From Firmicutes bacterium UBA7523 (GTDB lineage: Bacteria > Bacillota > Dethiobacteria > Dethiobacterales > Dethiobacteraceae): 23,636 bases of DNA. How positions within the stretch are numbered: position 1 is the stretch's first letter; the number at the start of each line of letters is the position of its first letter. Position numbers and translations under genes: made by a program. The notes under the pieces were generated by a model. The model saw only the letters and a program-made list of their open reading frames with translations, was not told the origin of the DNA and did no database searches. This document shows positions 15,665 through 22,858 of the stretch, piece by piece. The DNA is taken from NCBI GenBank assembly GCA_002479415.1, contig DLMZ01000055.1, forward strand, positions 44,295-67,930, given 5' to 3'.

Positions 15665-18139
15665 ATGAAAGTAATTATCATGGCAGGAGGCGAAGGCTCC
15701 CGGCTTCGACCTTTGACTTGTGACCGGCCAAAGCCGATGGTGCCCATTATGAATCGCCCGATGATGGAGCATATAGTTGCTCTTCTCAAACGGTATGATT
15801 TGACCAATATTGGTGTCACGCTACAATACTTGCCCGAACAGATAAAAAGCTATTTTGATGACGGTCGTGAGTTTGGTGTTAATATGCAGTATTTTGTGGA
15901 AGACAGTCCGTTAGGCACGGCCGGCAGTGTTAAAAATTCAGGAAACTTTTTAGATGAAACATTTCTGGTCATTAGCGGCGATGCGTTAACAGACTTTGAT
16001 TTAAGCAAGGCTATAGATTTTCACCGTCAAAAAGGAGGTGTTGCCACTTTAGTTTTGACGTCTGTGGAGAAACCGTTGGACTATGGCGTGGTAATTGCCG
16101 AAAAGGACGGACGGATTACTCAGTTCTTGGAGAAGCCAAGCTGGGGGGAAGTTTTTAGCGACACGGTAAATACCGGTATTTATATCCTGGAGCCGGAAGT
16201 GTTAAATTTTTTTGAACCCGGAGTAAAGTTTGATTTCGCCCAAGACCTTTTTCCATTATTAATGAAGAAGGGTTTTCCCTTGTATGGGTATATTGCCGAG
16301 GGATATTGGTGCGATATTGGGAATATTCAGCAGTATCATCAAGCCCATCTTGATATTTTTCAAGGCAAGGTTAAAACTCAATTTGCGGAACGGCAGGTAT
16401 CTCAAGGAGTGTTTGTGGGTGATGATGTAACTATTGAGCAGGGTGCAATCATCGGTGCTCCGGTTTTGATAGGCAATGGCGCAAGGATAGGCAGTGGTGC
16501 CCGCATTGAGGATCACACAGTTATCGGACCTAATGCACAGGTGGATGCATGTGCGTCAGTTAAGCGCGGTTTGTTATGGCGCAATACACATATTGGCCGC
16601 CGCACAGAAATTAGAGGCGCCATTCTTTGCAATAGAGTCCAAATCCAGCAGGGTTGCTCTGTTTTTGAGGGGGCAGTCATCGGGGATGACACAGTTGTGG
16701 AAGAAAACTCAACAGTAAAGCCCAATATTAAAATATGGCCTTTTAAACGGGTAGAAAGCGGCAGTATTGTTTCTGAGAGCCTTATTTGGGGAACAAAGCC
16801 CGCTAAGAATCTCTTTGGCTTTGACGGGGTCAGCGGTGCAGTTAATTTGGAAGTAACACCGGAAATGATGGCAAAGCTAAGTGCAGCTTATGGTTCCCTT
16901 TTAGGCGAGGGCAGTCAGGTAGCTGTGAGCAGCGACGATTGGAAAGCATCCAGGATGCTAAAGGATGCGGCTATTTCCGGTTTGCTTTCAGCGGGAATTA
17001 AAGTTTATGATTTAGGTGTGACCGTAACCCCTATTACCCGTGAAGCGGTGAAACAGTTGGATGTTAAGGGAGGAGTCCACATTCAGCTGTCCCGTGAGGA
17101 CAATAGCAACACAAAAATTAAGTTTTTTGATGCTGCGGGCTTGGATTTAGCTAAAGGCTGGGAACGTAAAATTGAGCAAGCATATTACAGGGAAGACTTT
17201 AAGCGAATCCAGGGAATTGATGTGGGTGAAACAATTAAGCTGACAAACTACAGCGAATATTATCTGGAAAATCTGCTTCAGACTGTTGACTTGCAGATAT
17301 TCAAAAACATCCGAAGACGGGTTCTGCTGGCCTATCCGACTGCTTGGCTCTACTCTTTGCTCGTTCCTCTTTTGCAGCAGTTAAATTGCGAAGTATATAC
17401 GGTTTCTGCTCCAAGCGGGGAATCTCTGACGCTAGCAAAGCTGGAGGAGCATTTTGCAGAAGTAGCCGATACAGTGCGTAACCTTCATTTGGATTTAGGT
17501 GTCGTTATGGATCCCAATGCAGAAAATATTGTGCTCTTTGACAGTCAGGGAAGGAAGGTTGCTGATGAGCTATTCTTGGCGTTGGCATCCTTATTAGTAT
17601 TTCGCTCCACAGCAGGCGGAACGGTGGCGGTTCCCGTTACCGCTCCTGATGTTATAGAAAAGCTGGCCGGTCAACATAAAGGACGAGTAATTCGCACAAA
17701 AACAGCGCCGCGGTCACTGATGGAGGCTTTATCGGTTGAGGGGATGCAGGGAGAAAAATTCAATTCTTTTGATTTGTCCTTTGATGCCATTGCTTCATTG
17801 GTGAAAATATTGGAATTCCTGGTTAATGAGGATACAAGCCTTGCTGCTTTAATTGACAGCATTCCGCCTTTTCATGTGAATAAGAAAGATGTGGCTTGCT
17901 CCTGGGCGAGCAAAGGTACTGTAATGCGCCGCTTAATTGAAGAAACACAGGGTGACGACGTTGAATTGCTGGATGGCGTTAAAGTAAAGCATGCAGAGGG
18001 CTGGGCGCTTGTCTTGCCTGATTCGGAAAAACCAGTATACCGTGTTTACAGCGAGGGTTTTTCTGAGGAAACGGCGGAAGAATTGACCGATATGTATGTG
18101 AAGAAGATACAGCAGTTTAGGGATGAAACAGAAAAATAA
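15665..18139 (+). CDS. Sugar nucleotidyltransferase with a degenerate phosphomannomutase-like domain
   Basis: An 824-residue fusion. Residues 1 to about 235 are a sugar-phosphate nucleotidyltransferase: MAGGEGSRLRPLT (6-18), RPKPMVPI and ISGDALTDFD are intact. A left-handed beta-helix of hexapeptide repeats follows (about 250-365, IIGAPVLIGNGARIGSGARI). Residues about 375-824 match phosphoglucomutase/phosphomannomutase, but the active-site loops are altered. The phosphoserine loop TASHNP reads QLSRED (474-479, serine kept), and the metal loop DGDADR reads DPNAEN (616-621). The first half probably makes an NDP-hexose; which sugar is unknown. The second half is probably not a mutase, and could be regulatory or structural. 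The ATG is preceded by AAGGAGGAG. It is likely co-transcribed with the GT4 gene. Confidence 0.88.
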   Translation: MKVIIMAGGEGSRLRPLTCDRPKPMVPIMNRPMMEHIVALLKRYDLTNIGVTLQYLPEQIKSYFDDGREFGVNMQYFVEDSPLGTAGSVKNSGNFLDETFLVISGDALTDFDLSKAIDFHRQKGGVATLVLTSVEKPLDYGVVIAEKDGRITQFLEKPSWGEVFSDTVNTGIYILEPEVLNFFEPGVKFDFAQDLFPLLMKKGFPLYGYIAEGYWCDIGNIQQYHQAHLDIFQGKVKTQFAERQVSQGVFVGDDVTIEQGAIIGAPVLIGNGARIGSGARIEDHTVIGPNAQVDACASVKRGLLWRNTHIGRRTEIRGAILCNRVQIQQGCSVFEGAVIGDDTVVEENSTVKPNIKIWPFKRVESGSIVSESLIWGTKPAKNLFGFDGVSGAVNLEVTPEMMAKLSAAYGSLLGEGSQVAVSSDDWKASRMLKDAAISGLLSAGIKVYDLGVTVTPITREAVKQLDVKGGVHIQLSREDNSNTKIKFFDAAGLDLAKGWERKIEQAYYREDFKRIQGIDVGETIKLTNYSEYYLENLLQTVDLQIFKNIRRRVLLAYPTAWLYSLLVPLLQQLNCEVYTVSAPSGESLTLAKLEEHFAEVADTVRNLHLDLGVVMDPNAENIVLFDSQGRKVADELFLALASLLVFRSTAGGTVAVPVTAPDVIEKLAGQHKGRVIRTKTAPRSLMEALSVEGMQGEKFNSFDLSFDAIASLVKILEFLVNEDTSLAALIDSIPPFHVNKKDVACSWASKGTVMRRLIEETQGDDVELLDGVKVKHAEGWALVLPDSEKPVYRVYSEGFSEETAEELTDMYVKKIQQFRDETEK

Positions 18140-18142
18140 GAG

Positions 18143-18163
18143 TAACCCCTATCGGGGTTATTT
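18143..18163 (+). terminator. Short hairpin after the nucleotidyltransferase gene
   Basis: TAACCCC (18143-18149) and GGGGTTA (18154-18160) pair around TATC, followed by only three Ts. It starts four bases after the TAA stop. It is a weak terminator or a 3'-end stabiliser, the first of four consecutive hairpins. Confidence 0.55.
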
Positions 18164-18164
18164 A

Positions 18165-18283
18165 GACCGTTGAAAAAAGCGCATTGCTTTGTTGCCGCGC
18201 AACCCCGACATCCTCAACGTATATTAAATACGCCTGCGCGTCGGGGTTGCTTGCTCCGCGCACTGCATCTTTTTTGAACGGCC
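18165..18283. repeat. Nested palindromic repeat element of about 119 bp
   Basis: Three nested inverted repeats share one centre. The outer arms are GACCGTTGAAAAAAGCGCA (18165-18183) and the near-complement ending TTTTTTGAACGGCC (18264-18283). The middle arms are perfect 11-mers, GCAACCCCGAC (18199-18209) and GTCGGGGTTGC (18240-18250). The inner arms are CGTAT (18218-18222) and ATACG (18228-18232). It contains no ORF. The design, long and multi-level with imperfect outer arms in a convergent intergenic gap, resembles REP- or MITE-type dispersed elements. Only one copy is in this window, so repetition in the genome is inferred. Confidence 0.65.
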
Positions 18284-18312
18284 TATAAGAATTGAGAACG
18301 TTGTCTAAAGTC

Positions 18313-18346
18313 AAGAAGAACCTCTGGGGTTCTTCTTATTTATTTT
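18313..18346 (+). terminator. Intrinsic terminator in the convergent gap
   Basis: AAGAAGAACC (18313-18322) pairs perfectly with GGTTCTTCTT (18328-18337), followed by ATTTATTTT. It is a good rightward terminator for the GT4-nucleotidyltransferase transcript. Confidence 0.8.
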
Positions 18347-18359
18347 GCGTGTATAAGCA

Positions 18360-18390
18360 AAACAACCCCACGGTTATGGGGTTGTTTGTA
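18360..18390. terminator. Bidirectional terminator before the GH57 branching enzyme end
   Basis: AAACAACCCCA (18360-18370) and TGGGGTTGTTT (18377-18387) form a perfect 11-bp stem with a 6-base loop. The leftward strand continues TTTTGCTTAT and the rightward strand GTATTT. It lies 8 bp beyond the stop codon of the leftward GH57 gene and is its terminator. The arms are the same as those of the terminator at 14222. Confidence 0.82.
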
Positions 18391-18397
18391 TTTAAGC

Positions 18398-20014
18398 TTA
18401 GCTTACAGCTTGTCTTAGCTGTACTTTTTCAGCAGGAGTGAAGATGCGGTAGTCCAAGTTGGGAAACAGGTTGTCTTTTACCTGTAACGCTTGTAGCCAT
18501 GATTCATCTATGGTGTTATTGCGAAGCTGTTCATGAAGCCTAAAGAAGCGTACCAGATGGTCTTCAATCCTTTGCTTTGCATAAGTATCCATAGTGCCGC
18601 TCGTTATTATAAAGGGCCAGTCACTTGCTTGAGCCAGAAACAGTTCCCGCCCCATTTGAGTGAGTGCTGCTTTTTGTATGCCTGTGGCCGCGGGAAAATC
18701 TCCTGCCGCACTAATCATGCGCTCTGCAGCCATATGCAGATGGCGGTAGAGCCAATCATTATCTCTGTTTAACCAAACGTCATGGTAGCCCTTATTGCCC
18801 CAGCTTGATGAACTGGGTTCGGCTTCCTGTAAAGGCAGTCCCAGCTTTAAATATTCACTGGGGGTAATGGTGCGAAAGACATCCTGATCACTTGCTGTCT
18901 TGCGCAAGAAATCCTCAAGCCATGCAGGGCCTTCATACCACCAATGGCCGAAAAGCTCCGCATCATAAGGTGCCACAATAATGGGCGGCCTGTTAATTTG
19001 ACCGGCAAGGTATTCTATTTGTTTTTCTCTGTTAAACATGAAGTTGCCGGCATGCTCTGAAATCCGATTGCGAGCTATATCTAGATTATATGGTTCCTTA
19101 TGGTTTGTTTTGCCTGTAATTCTATGGTACTTAAAGCCTGTATGAAGCCGAATGCCATCAGGGTGTATGTAAGGGCCGATATAATCAAGGGGCAGGTCAA
19201 AGCCTATATCTCTGTAAAAGTCGCGGTAATAAAAATCGCCGGGATATCCTTCTGTTTTGCTCCATACCTGCTTGCTGGACTCCTCATCCCTTCCGAATAC
19301 GGCCACTCCGGCCGGAGTAAGCAGCGGGCTGGCTACGCCAAAAACAGGGCGAGGCTTAGCAAACAAAACACCATGTGTATCAAGAAAGAAATAATGAATC
19401 CCTAATTCGCCAAGAATACTGTCAATACCGTATTCAAACGCGCATTCGGGAAGCCAAATTCCGGCTGGTGGTTTTCCAAACAGGTCTGTATGCTGTTCAA
19501 CAGCTTGTGCAAGCTGAGCATAAGCAGCTTCCGGCTGTGTATTAAGCAAAGGAAGGTAGCCGTGTGTGCCTGCGCATGTAATAATCTCAACGCTTCCCGT
19601 TGCAGCCATTCTTTTAAATGCGCCTACTAAATTGCCGTGATACTTATAGAAGAAGCTTTGATATGCATTTTGGAAACGATTGCGGTAATCCTGAGCCAAC
19701 GGGGCAAAAGCAGGGTCGCCTGCTGTTCTTGCAACCTCCTTATCTGCCAAGTCAAGCAGCCTTTCCAAATAACCCCGGTATTTTTCCTTTAAATACTCGT
19801 CCTGAAACATTGCAACCAATGTTGGCGATAGTGAAACTGTTAAACGAAAATGAACACCGTCCCGGTGCAAATTTTCCATTACACTCAATAGAGGTAAATA
19901 TGTTTCTGTCAGCGCTTCAAAAAACCACTTTTCCTCAAGTGAATAAGCATGCTCCGGATGTCTGACATAAGGCAGATGTGCATGAAGAATCAGTGATAAA
20001 TATCCTTTGGCCAC
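18398..20014 (-). CDS. GH57 family 1,4-alpha-glucan branching enzyme (DUF1957 type)
   Basis: A 538-residue GH57 enzyme of the type that makes alpha-1,6 branches in glycogen-like glucan, a cytoplasmic role. GH57 motifs are in order: HAHLPYVRHPE (residues 11-21), TCAGTHGYLPLL, GIWLPECAFEYG with the nucleophile E190, and APYDAELFGHWWYEG with the acid/base D351. Spacing and motif wording match the characterised archaeal and Thermus GH57 branching enzymes, and the C-terminal helical region includes the expected SSWGNKGYHDVWLN. The start is GTG at 20014, with GAAGGAGG 6 nt upstream. It follows the DUF4912 gene by 21 bp in one operon. Some GH57 members of this class show mainly hydrolytic activity, so branching is the likely but not certain reaction. 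Confidence 0.9.
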   Translation of the reverse strand: MAKGYLSLILHAHLPYVRHPEHAYSLEEKWFFEALTETYLPLLSVMENLHRDGVHFRLTVSLSPTLVAMFQDEYLKEKYRGYLERLLDLADKEVARTAGDPAFAPLAQDYRNRFQNAYQSFFYKYHGNLVGAFKRMAATGSVEIITCAGTHGYLPLLNTQPEAAYAQLAQAVEQHTDLFGKPPAGIWLPECAFEYGIDSILGELGIHYFFLDTHGVLFAKPRPVFGVASPLLTPAGVAVFGRDEESSKQVWSKTEGYPGDFYYRDFYRDIGFDLPLDYIGPYIHPDGIRLHTGFKYHRITGKTNHKEPYNLDIARNRISEHAGNFMFNREKQIEYLAGQINRPPIIVAPYDAELFGHWWYEGPAWLEDFLRKTASDQDVFRTITPSEYLKLGLPLQEAEPSSSSWGNKGYHDVWLNRDNDWLYRHLHMAAERMISAAGDFPAATGIQKAALTQMGRELFLAQASDWPFIITSGTMDTYAKQRIEDHLVRFFRLHEQLRNNTIDESWLQALQVKDNLFPNLDYRIFTPAEKVQLRQAVS

Positions 20015-20035
20015 TTTGTGCCTCCTTCTGTTTCT

Positions 20036-20518
20036 TTAATGTTTTTCACGGTTAAACAGCTCATATGAAGATAAACCGCTAATCATTCGATAGTATCTAT
20101 GCTGCCAGAAGGGAAACATCTTCCAGCGGGGATCGATGATGGATGACAAGCTGTCCCTTGGGGTGCGGACAATATTAGATGAAAGCATAGAAATAAAACG
20201 GTTATCGGGAAGAAGCCGTCCAAGCTCAGCTTTATAGCTGCAGTCAGCCATTTCAACGTTTACATACCAGTTATCTGTGTCTGCGGCAAGGTCGATAGTT
20301 TTAAAGCTCTTAAAGTCAAGATTGAAAGTGCGCAGCACAGTCCGGCCTGCACACCAAGCTTGATGCTGTGCAGCCAGACTTTCTATGAGACCGGGGGTTG
20401 TTTCCCAATAAGCAAAAAGCCAGTGTGGATCTTTTGGTAACAAAACCAGCCGGTCGATGCCATAGGCTTTTGGCAGTGTCCAGCCTGCATTTAATTCATG
20501 GCGGTCCGGTATGTGCAT
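20036..20518 (-). CDS. DUF4912 domain protein
   Basis: 160 residues, soluble. The N-terminal half carries the DUF4912 signature: GWTLPKAYGIDRLVLLPKDP followed by HWLFAYWE. The rest is predicted beta-rich, with FKTIDLAADTDNWYVNVE, and ends FPFWQHRYYRMISGLSSYELF. No catalytic motif is visible and no function is established. DUF4912 genes are often found beside GH57 branching enzymes, and here it is the first gene of a two-gene operon with one. A carbohydrate-binding or regulatory role in glucan synthesis is therefore plausible, but this is inference. The frame is open to a TTG at 20539, but the ATG at 20518 has AAGGAGG 5 nt before it and is preferred. Confidence 0.85.
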   Translation of the reverse strand: MHIPDRHELNAGWTLPKAYGIDRLVLLPKDPHWLFAYWETTPGLIESLAAQHQAWCAGRTVLRTFNLDFKSFKTIDLAADTDNWYVNVEMADCSYKAELGRLLPDNRFISMLSSNIVRTPRDSLSSIIDPRWKMFPFWQHRYYRMISGLSSYELFNREKH

Positions 20519-20540
20519 AATAACCTCCTTGGAATCCAAT

Positions 20541-20549
20541 ATTTTAGCA
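20541..20549 (-). promoter_or_regulatory. Candidate extended -10 promoter of the DUF4912-GH57 operon
   Basis: On the minus strand TGCTAAAAT (20549-20541) is a TGn-extended -10 element. TTCGTT, 17 bp further up, is a weak -35 box. Initiation near 20534 would leave a very short leader of about 16 nt containing the ribosome binding site. Confidence 0.45.
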
Positions 20550-20594
20550 CAACCTGTAGTATTAACGAAAACAGCTGCAGTTATTTATGCAAGC

Positions 20595-20618
20595 TGCGAT
20601 AATATACAAGGTTGTATA
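20595..20618 (+). promoter_or_regulatory. Candidate promoter and overlapping operator for the GH57 glucanotransferase operon
   Basis: TGCGATAAT (20595-20603) is a TGn-extended -10 element with no good -35 partner. Overlapping its last base, TATACAA-GG-TTGTATA (20603-20618) is a perfect inverted repeat with 7-bp arms that would cover the transcription start near 20610. Such placement suits a repressor site. The regulator is unknown; no regulator gene is in the window. Confidence 0.4.
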
Positions 20619-20780
20619 AAAAAAGCGCTTGAAAGGGAAGCTAGACTCAAAATTATTAATAGTTTTGACTGCGATACCCTTAAAAATATTGTTCTTAATA
20701 AGAAGTATTTTCCCGAAGCGCTACGATTATTCAATAAGGATACAGTATAAAGCTGTTTTTATATGGAAGGGGAGATAATT
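20619..20780 (+). other. Leader region of the glucanotransferase gene with hairpins and an orphan reading frame
   Basis: About 160 bp with no assigned gene. GCGCTT (20625-20630) could pair at distance with AAGCGC (20717-20722), enclosing small AT-rich hairpins such as CAAAA/TTTTG and TTCTT/AAGAA. One frame is open across the whole stretch and ends at 20750; its last 45 codons read like a protein (KKALEREARLKIINSF), yet no start codon with a ribosome binding site is found. It is either a structured leader, a degraded gene end, or chance. Confidence 0.3.
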
Positions 20781-22856
20781 ATGGAAGAACAACAGCAAAA
20801 TAGAATCAATCTGGTACTTGCTTTGCATAATCATCAACCGGAAGGCAATTTTCACGATGTTTTTTTGCAGGCATTTAATAATGCCTATGAGCCTTTTATC
20901 CGAGAATTGGAGGCGTTTCCAGAGATAAAAGTTGTTTTGCACTATTCCGGCATTTTGTTTCGCTGGCTGCAGGAAAATCGCCCTGATTTTATGGAGAGAC
21001 TGCGCAGGCTTGTTGCTGTTGGTCAGGTAGAAATGATGGGAGGCGCTTTTTTTGAGCCTATTTTAGTTATGATTCCGGATGAAGATAAAATAGGACAAAT
21101 AAACAAACAAAGCGAATTTATTCGTGAAAATTTCGAAGTAGATGCAAAAGGAGCATGGTTAGCCGAAAGAGTTTGGGAACCGCACTTGGCTCGACCTCTT
21201 AATCAGGCAGGTATTCGCTACACAGTTTTAGATGACGCCCACTTTCATAACGTGGGATTTTCGGAAAAGGAAACGCTGCGTTACTATGTTACCGAAGAGG
21301 AAGGCGCGCCGCTTTCTATTTTTCCCATCAGTGAAAAGCTGCGCTATATGATTCCCTTTGCCGAACCTGAGCAGACCATTGAGTATTTAAGGGTTATGGC
21401 TACTCCTGAAGGTGAGCGGGTGGTGGTTTTAGCAGATGATGGTGAAAAATTCGGTTCGTGGCCTGGTACGTTGGAGCTTATTTATCAGGATGGGTGGCTG
21501 AAGCGTTTTTTCCAGCTTTTGCGTGATAACAGTCAGTGGCTTAATGTTACTACCTTTAGTGAATATATGGAGAGGGTGCCTGCTGCTGGACGAGTTTATT
21601 TGCCCGCTGGTTCTTATCGGGAAATGATGGAGTGGTCCGGCGGTTTTTGGCGGAATTTTTTTGTGCGTTATCCAGAAAGCAACCAAATTCACAAGAAAAT
21701 GCTTTACGCCGGTAAAAAGATAGCGTTGCTGCCGGAGGGTGAAGCAAAAAAGAAAGCTACCGACCTTCTTTGGTCAGGTCAATGCAACTGTGCCTATTGG
21801 CATGGTGTGTTTGGTGGCATTTATTTGAATTTTTTGCGGTCAACGCTTTACAGCAGATTGATTGCTGCCGAAAATTTAGCAGACAGGGCTCTTCATTCTG
21901 ACGATACCTGGATGGAGCTGGAAATGGTGGATTATAACTTTGACGGGGCAGAAGAAATATTGTTGAATGGCCCTGATTTAGGCGTGGTTATATCTCCAAA
22001 AGAGGGTGGTTCTTTGCTTGAACTGGATTTTAAACCGCGTAATTTTAATTTGCTTGATACGCTGAGCAGGAGGCCCGAATCGTATCATTGCAATATATTT
22101 GAGCTGGCCGGTAGTCAGTGTGCGGATAATGAAGTGAAGACTATTCACCATATTACCCGTGTCAAAGAAGCGGGACTGGAGAATTTGCTTACTTATGATA
22201 ATTACCGGCGCGCATCACTTATTGACCACTTTTTTGCTCCAGAAACTACATTTGAACAATTTTCCGCAGGCAACAGCGAAATTGAAGTCGGGGATTTTGT
22301 AAACAAACCATATAATGTGGTTGAAGCAGCTTCAGAGAACGGGTTAGCCCGTGTTGTTCTTAGCAGGAATGGAGATGTGCGCGGATGCGGCGGTTCAGCC
22401 AGAGTTAAGGTTGAAAAAACTATTGGATACATGAGCACAAGCAGGGAAATCAGCTATTCATATAGATTAGAAAATTTATCTGATATGCCGCTGATATCTA
22501 GGTTTGCTGTTGAGTTTAATATTAACTTCCTGGCTGGCAGTGCGCCTGACCGCTATTACAATTTCCCAGGGTATTTCGGTGACCGATTGCTTAATTCTAA
22601 AGGAGAGGTAAAAAAGGTACAAGAATTCGGCATGGTAGATGAGTGGCAGGGTATAGCTACATATTTTCAATTTAGCAGAGATGCCGATGTCTGGCGTCAG
22701 CCTTTGGAAACCGTTTCTCAATCAGAGGGCGGAATGGAGCGTGTGTACCAGGGTTCAAGTATTTTCCCCAGCTGGACAGTTAACCTTGCGCCGCAAGAGC
22801 CTTGGACAATATCGTTTACTCAGAAAGTTGATGGGATGAGTAAGGAGGTGGATTAG
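20781..22856 (+). CDS. GH57 family 4-alpha-glucanotransferase or alpha-amylase
   Basis: A 691-residue cytoplasmic GH57 enzyme of the Thermococcus litoralis glucanotransferase type, which transfers maltodextrin segments between glucan chains. Motifs in order: LALHNHQPEGN near the start, GGAFFEPILVMIP, WLAERVWEPHLA with the nucleophile E129, and LADDGEKFGSWPG with the acid/base aspartate (D219 or D220). The C-terminal half (about 380-690) is the beta-sandwich region known as DUF1925/DUF1926, with LLELDFKPRNFNLLDTLSRR. The length is close to the known enzyme. The ATG at 20781 is preferred over one at 20763 because AAGGGGAG lies between them, 6 nt before 20781. The next GH57 gene starts 2 bp after the stop. 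Confidence 0.9.
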   Translation: MEEQQQNRINLVLALHNHQPEGNFHDVFLQAFNNAYEPFIRELEAFPEIKVVLHYSGILFRWLQENRPDFMERLRRLVAVGQVEMMGGAFFEPILVMIPDEDKIGQINKQSEFIRENFEVDAKGAWLAERVWEPHLARPLNQAGIRYTVLDDAHFHNVGFSEKETLRYYVTEEEGAPLSIFPISEKLRYMIPFAEPEQTIEYLRVMATPEGERVVVLADDGEKFGSWPGTLELIYQDGWLKRFFQLLRDNSQWLNVTTFSEYMERVPAAGRVYLPAGSYREMMEWSGGFWRNFFVRYPESNQIHKKMLYAGKKIALLPEGEAKKKATDLLWSGQCNCAYWHGVFGGIYLNFLRSTLYSRLIAAENLADRALHSDDTWMELEMVDYNFDGAEEILLNGPDLGVVISPKEGGSLLELDFKPRNFNLLDTLSRRPESYHCNIFELAGSQCADNEVKTIHHITRVKEAGLENLLTYDNYRRASLIDHFFAPETTFEQFSAGNSEIEVGDFVNKPYNVVEAASENGLARVVLSRNGDVRGCGGSARVKVEKTIGYMSTSREISYSYRLENLSDMPLISRFAVEFNINFLAGSAPDRYYNFPGYFGDRLLNSKGEVKKVQEFGMVDEWQGIATYFQFSRDADVWRQPLETVSQSEGGMERVYQGSSIFPSWTVNLAPQEPWTISFTQKVDGMSKEVD

Positions 22857-22858
22857 CT

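Noticed and set aside
20511..20750. 79-codon rightward reading frame overlapping the DUF4912 start
   Set aside because: The start lies inside the DUF4912 gene on the other strand with no ribosome binding site, and the predicted promoter of the region begins downstream of every start codon in the frame. Kept only as an open question in the leader entry.
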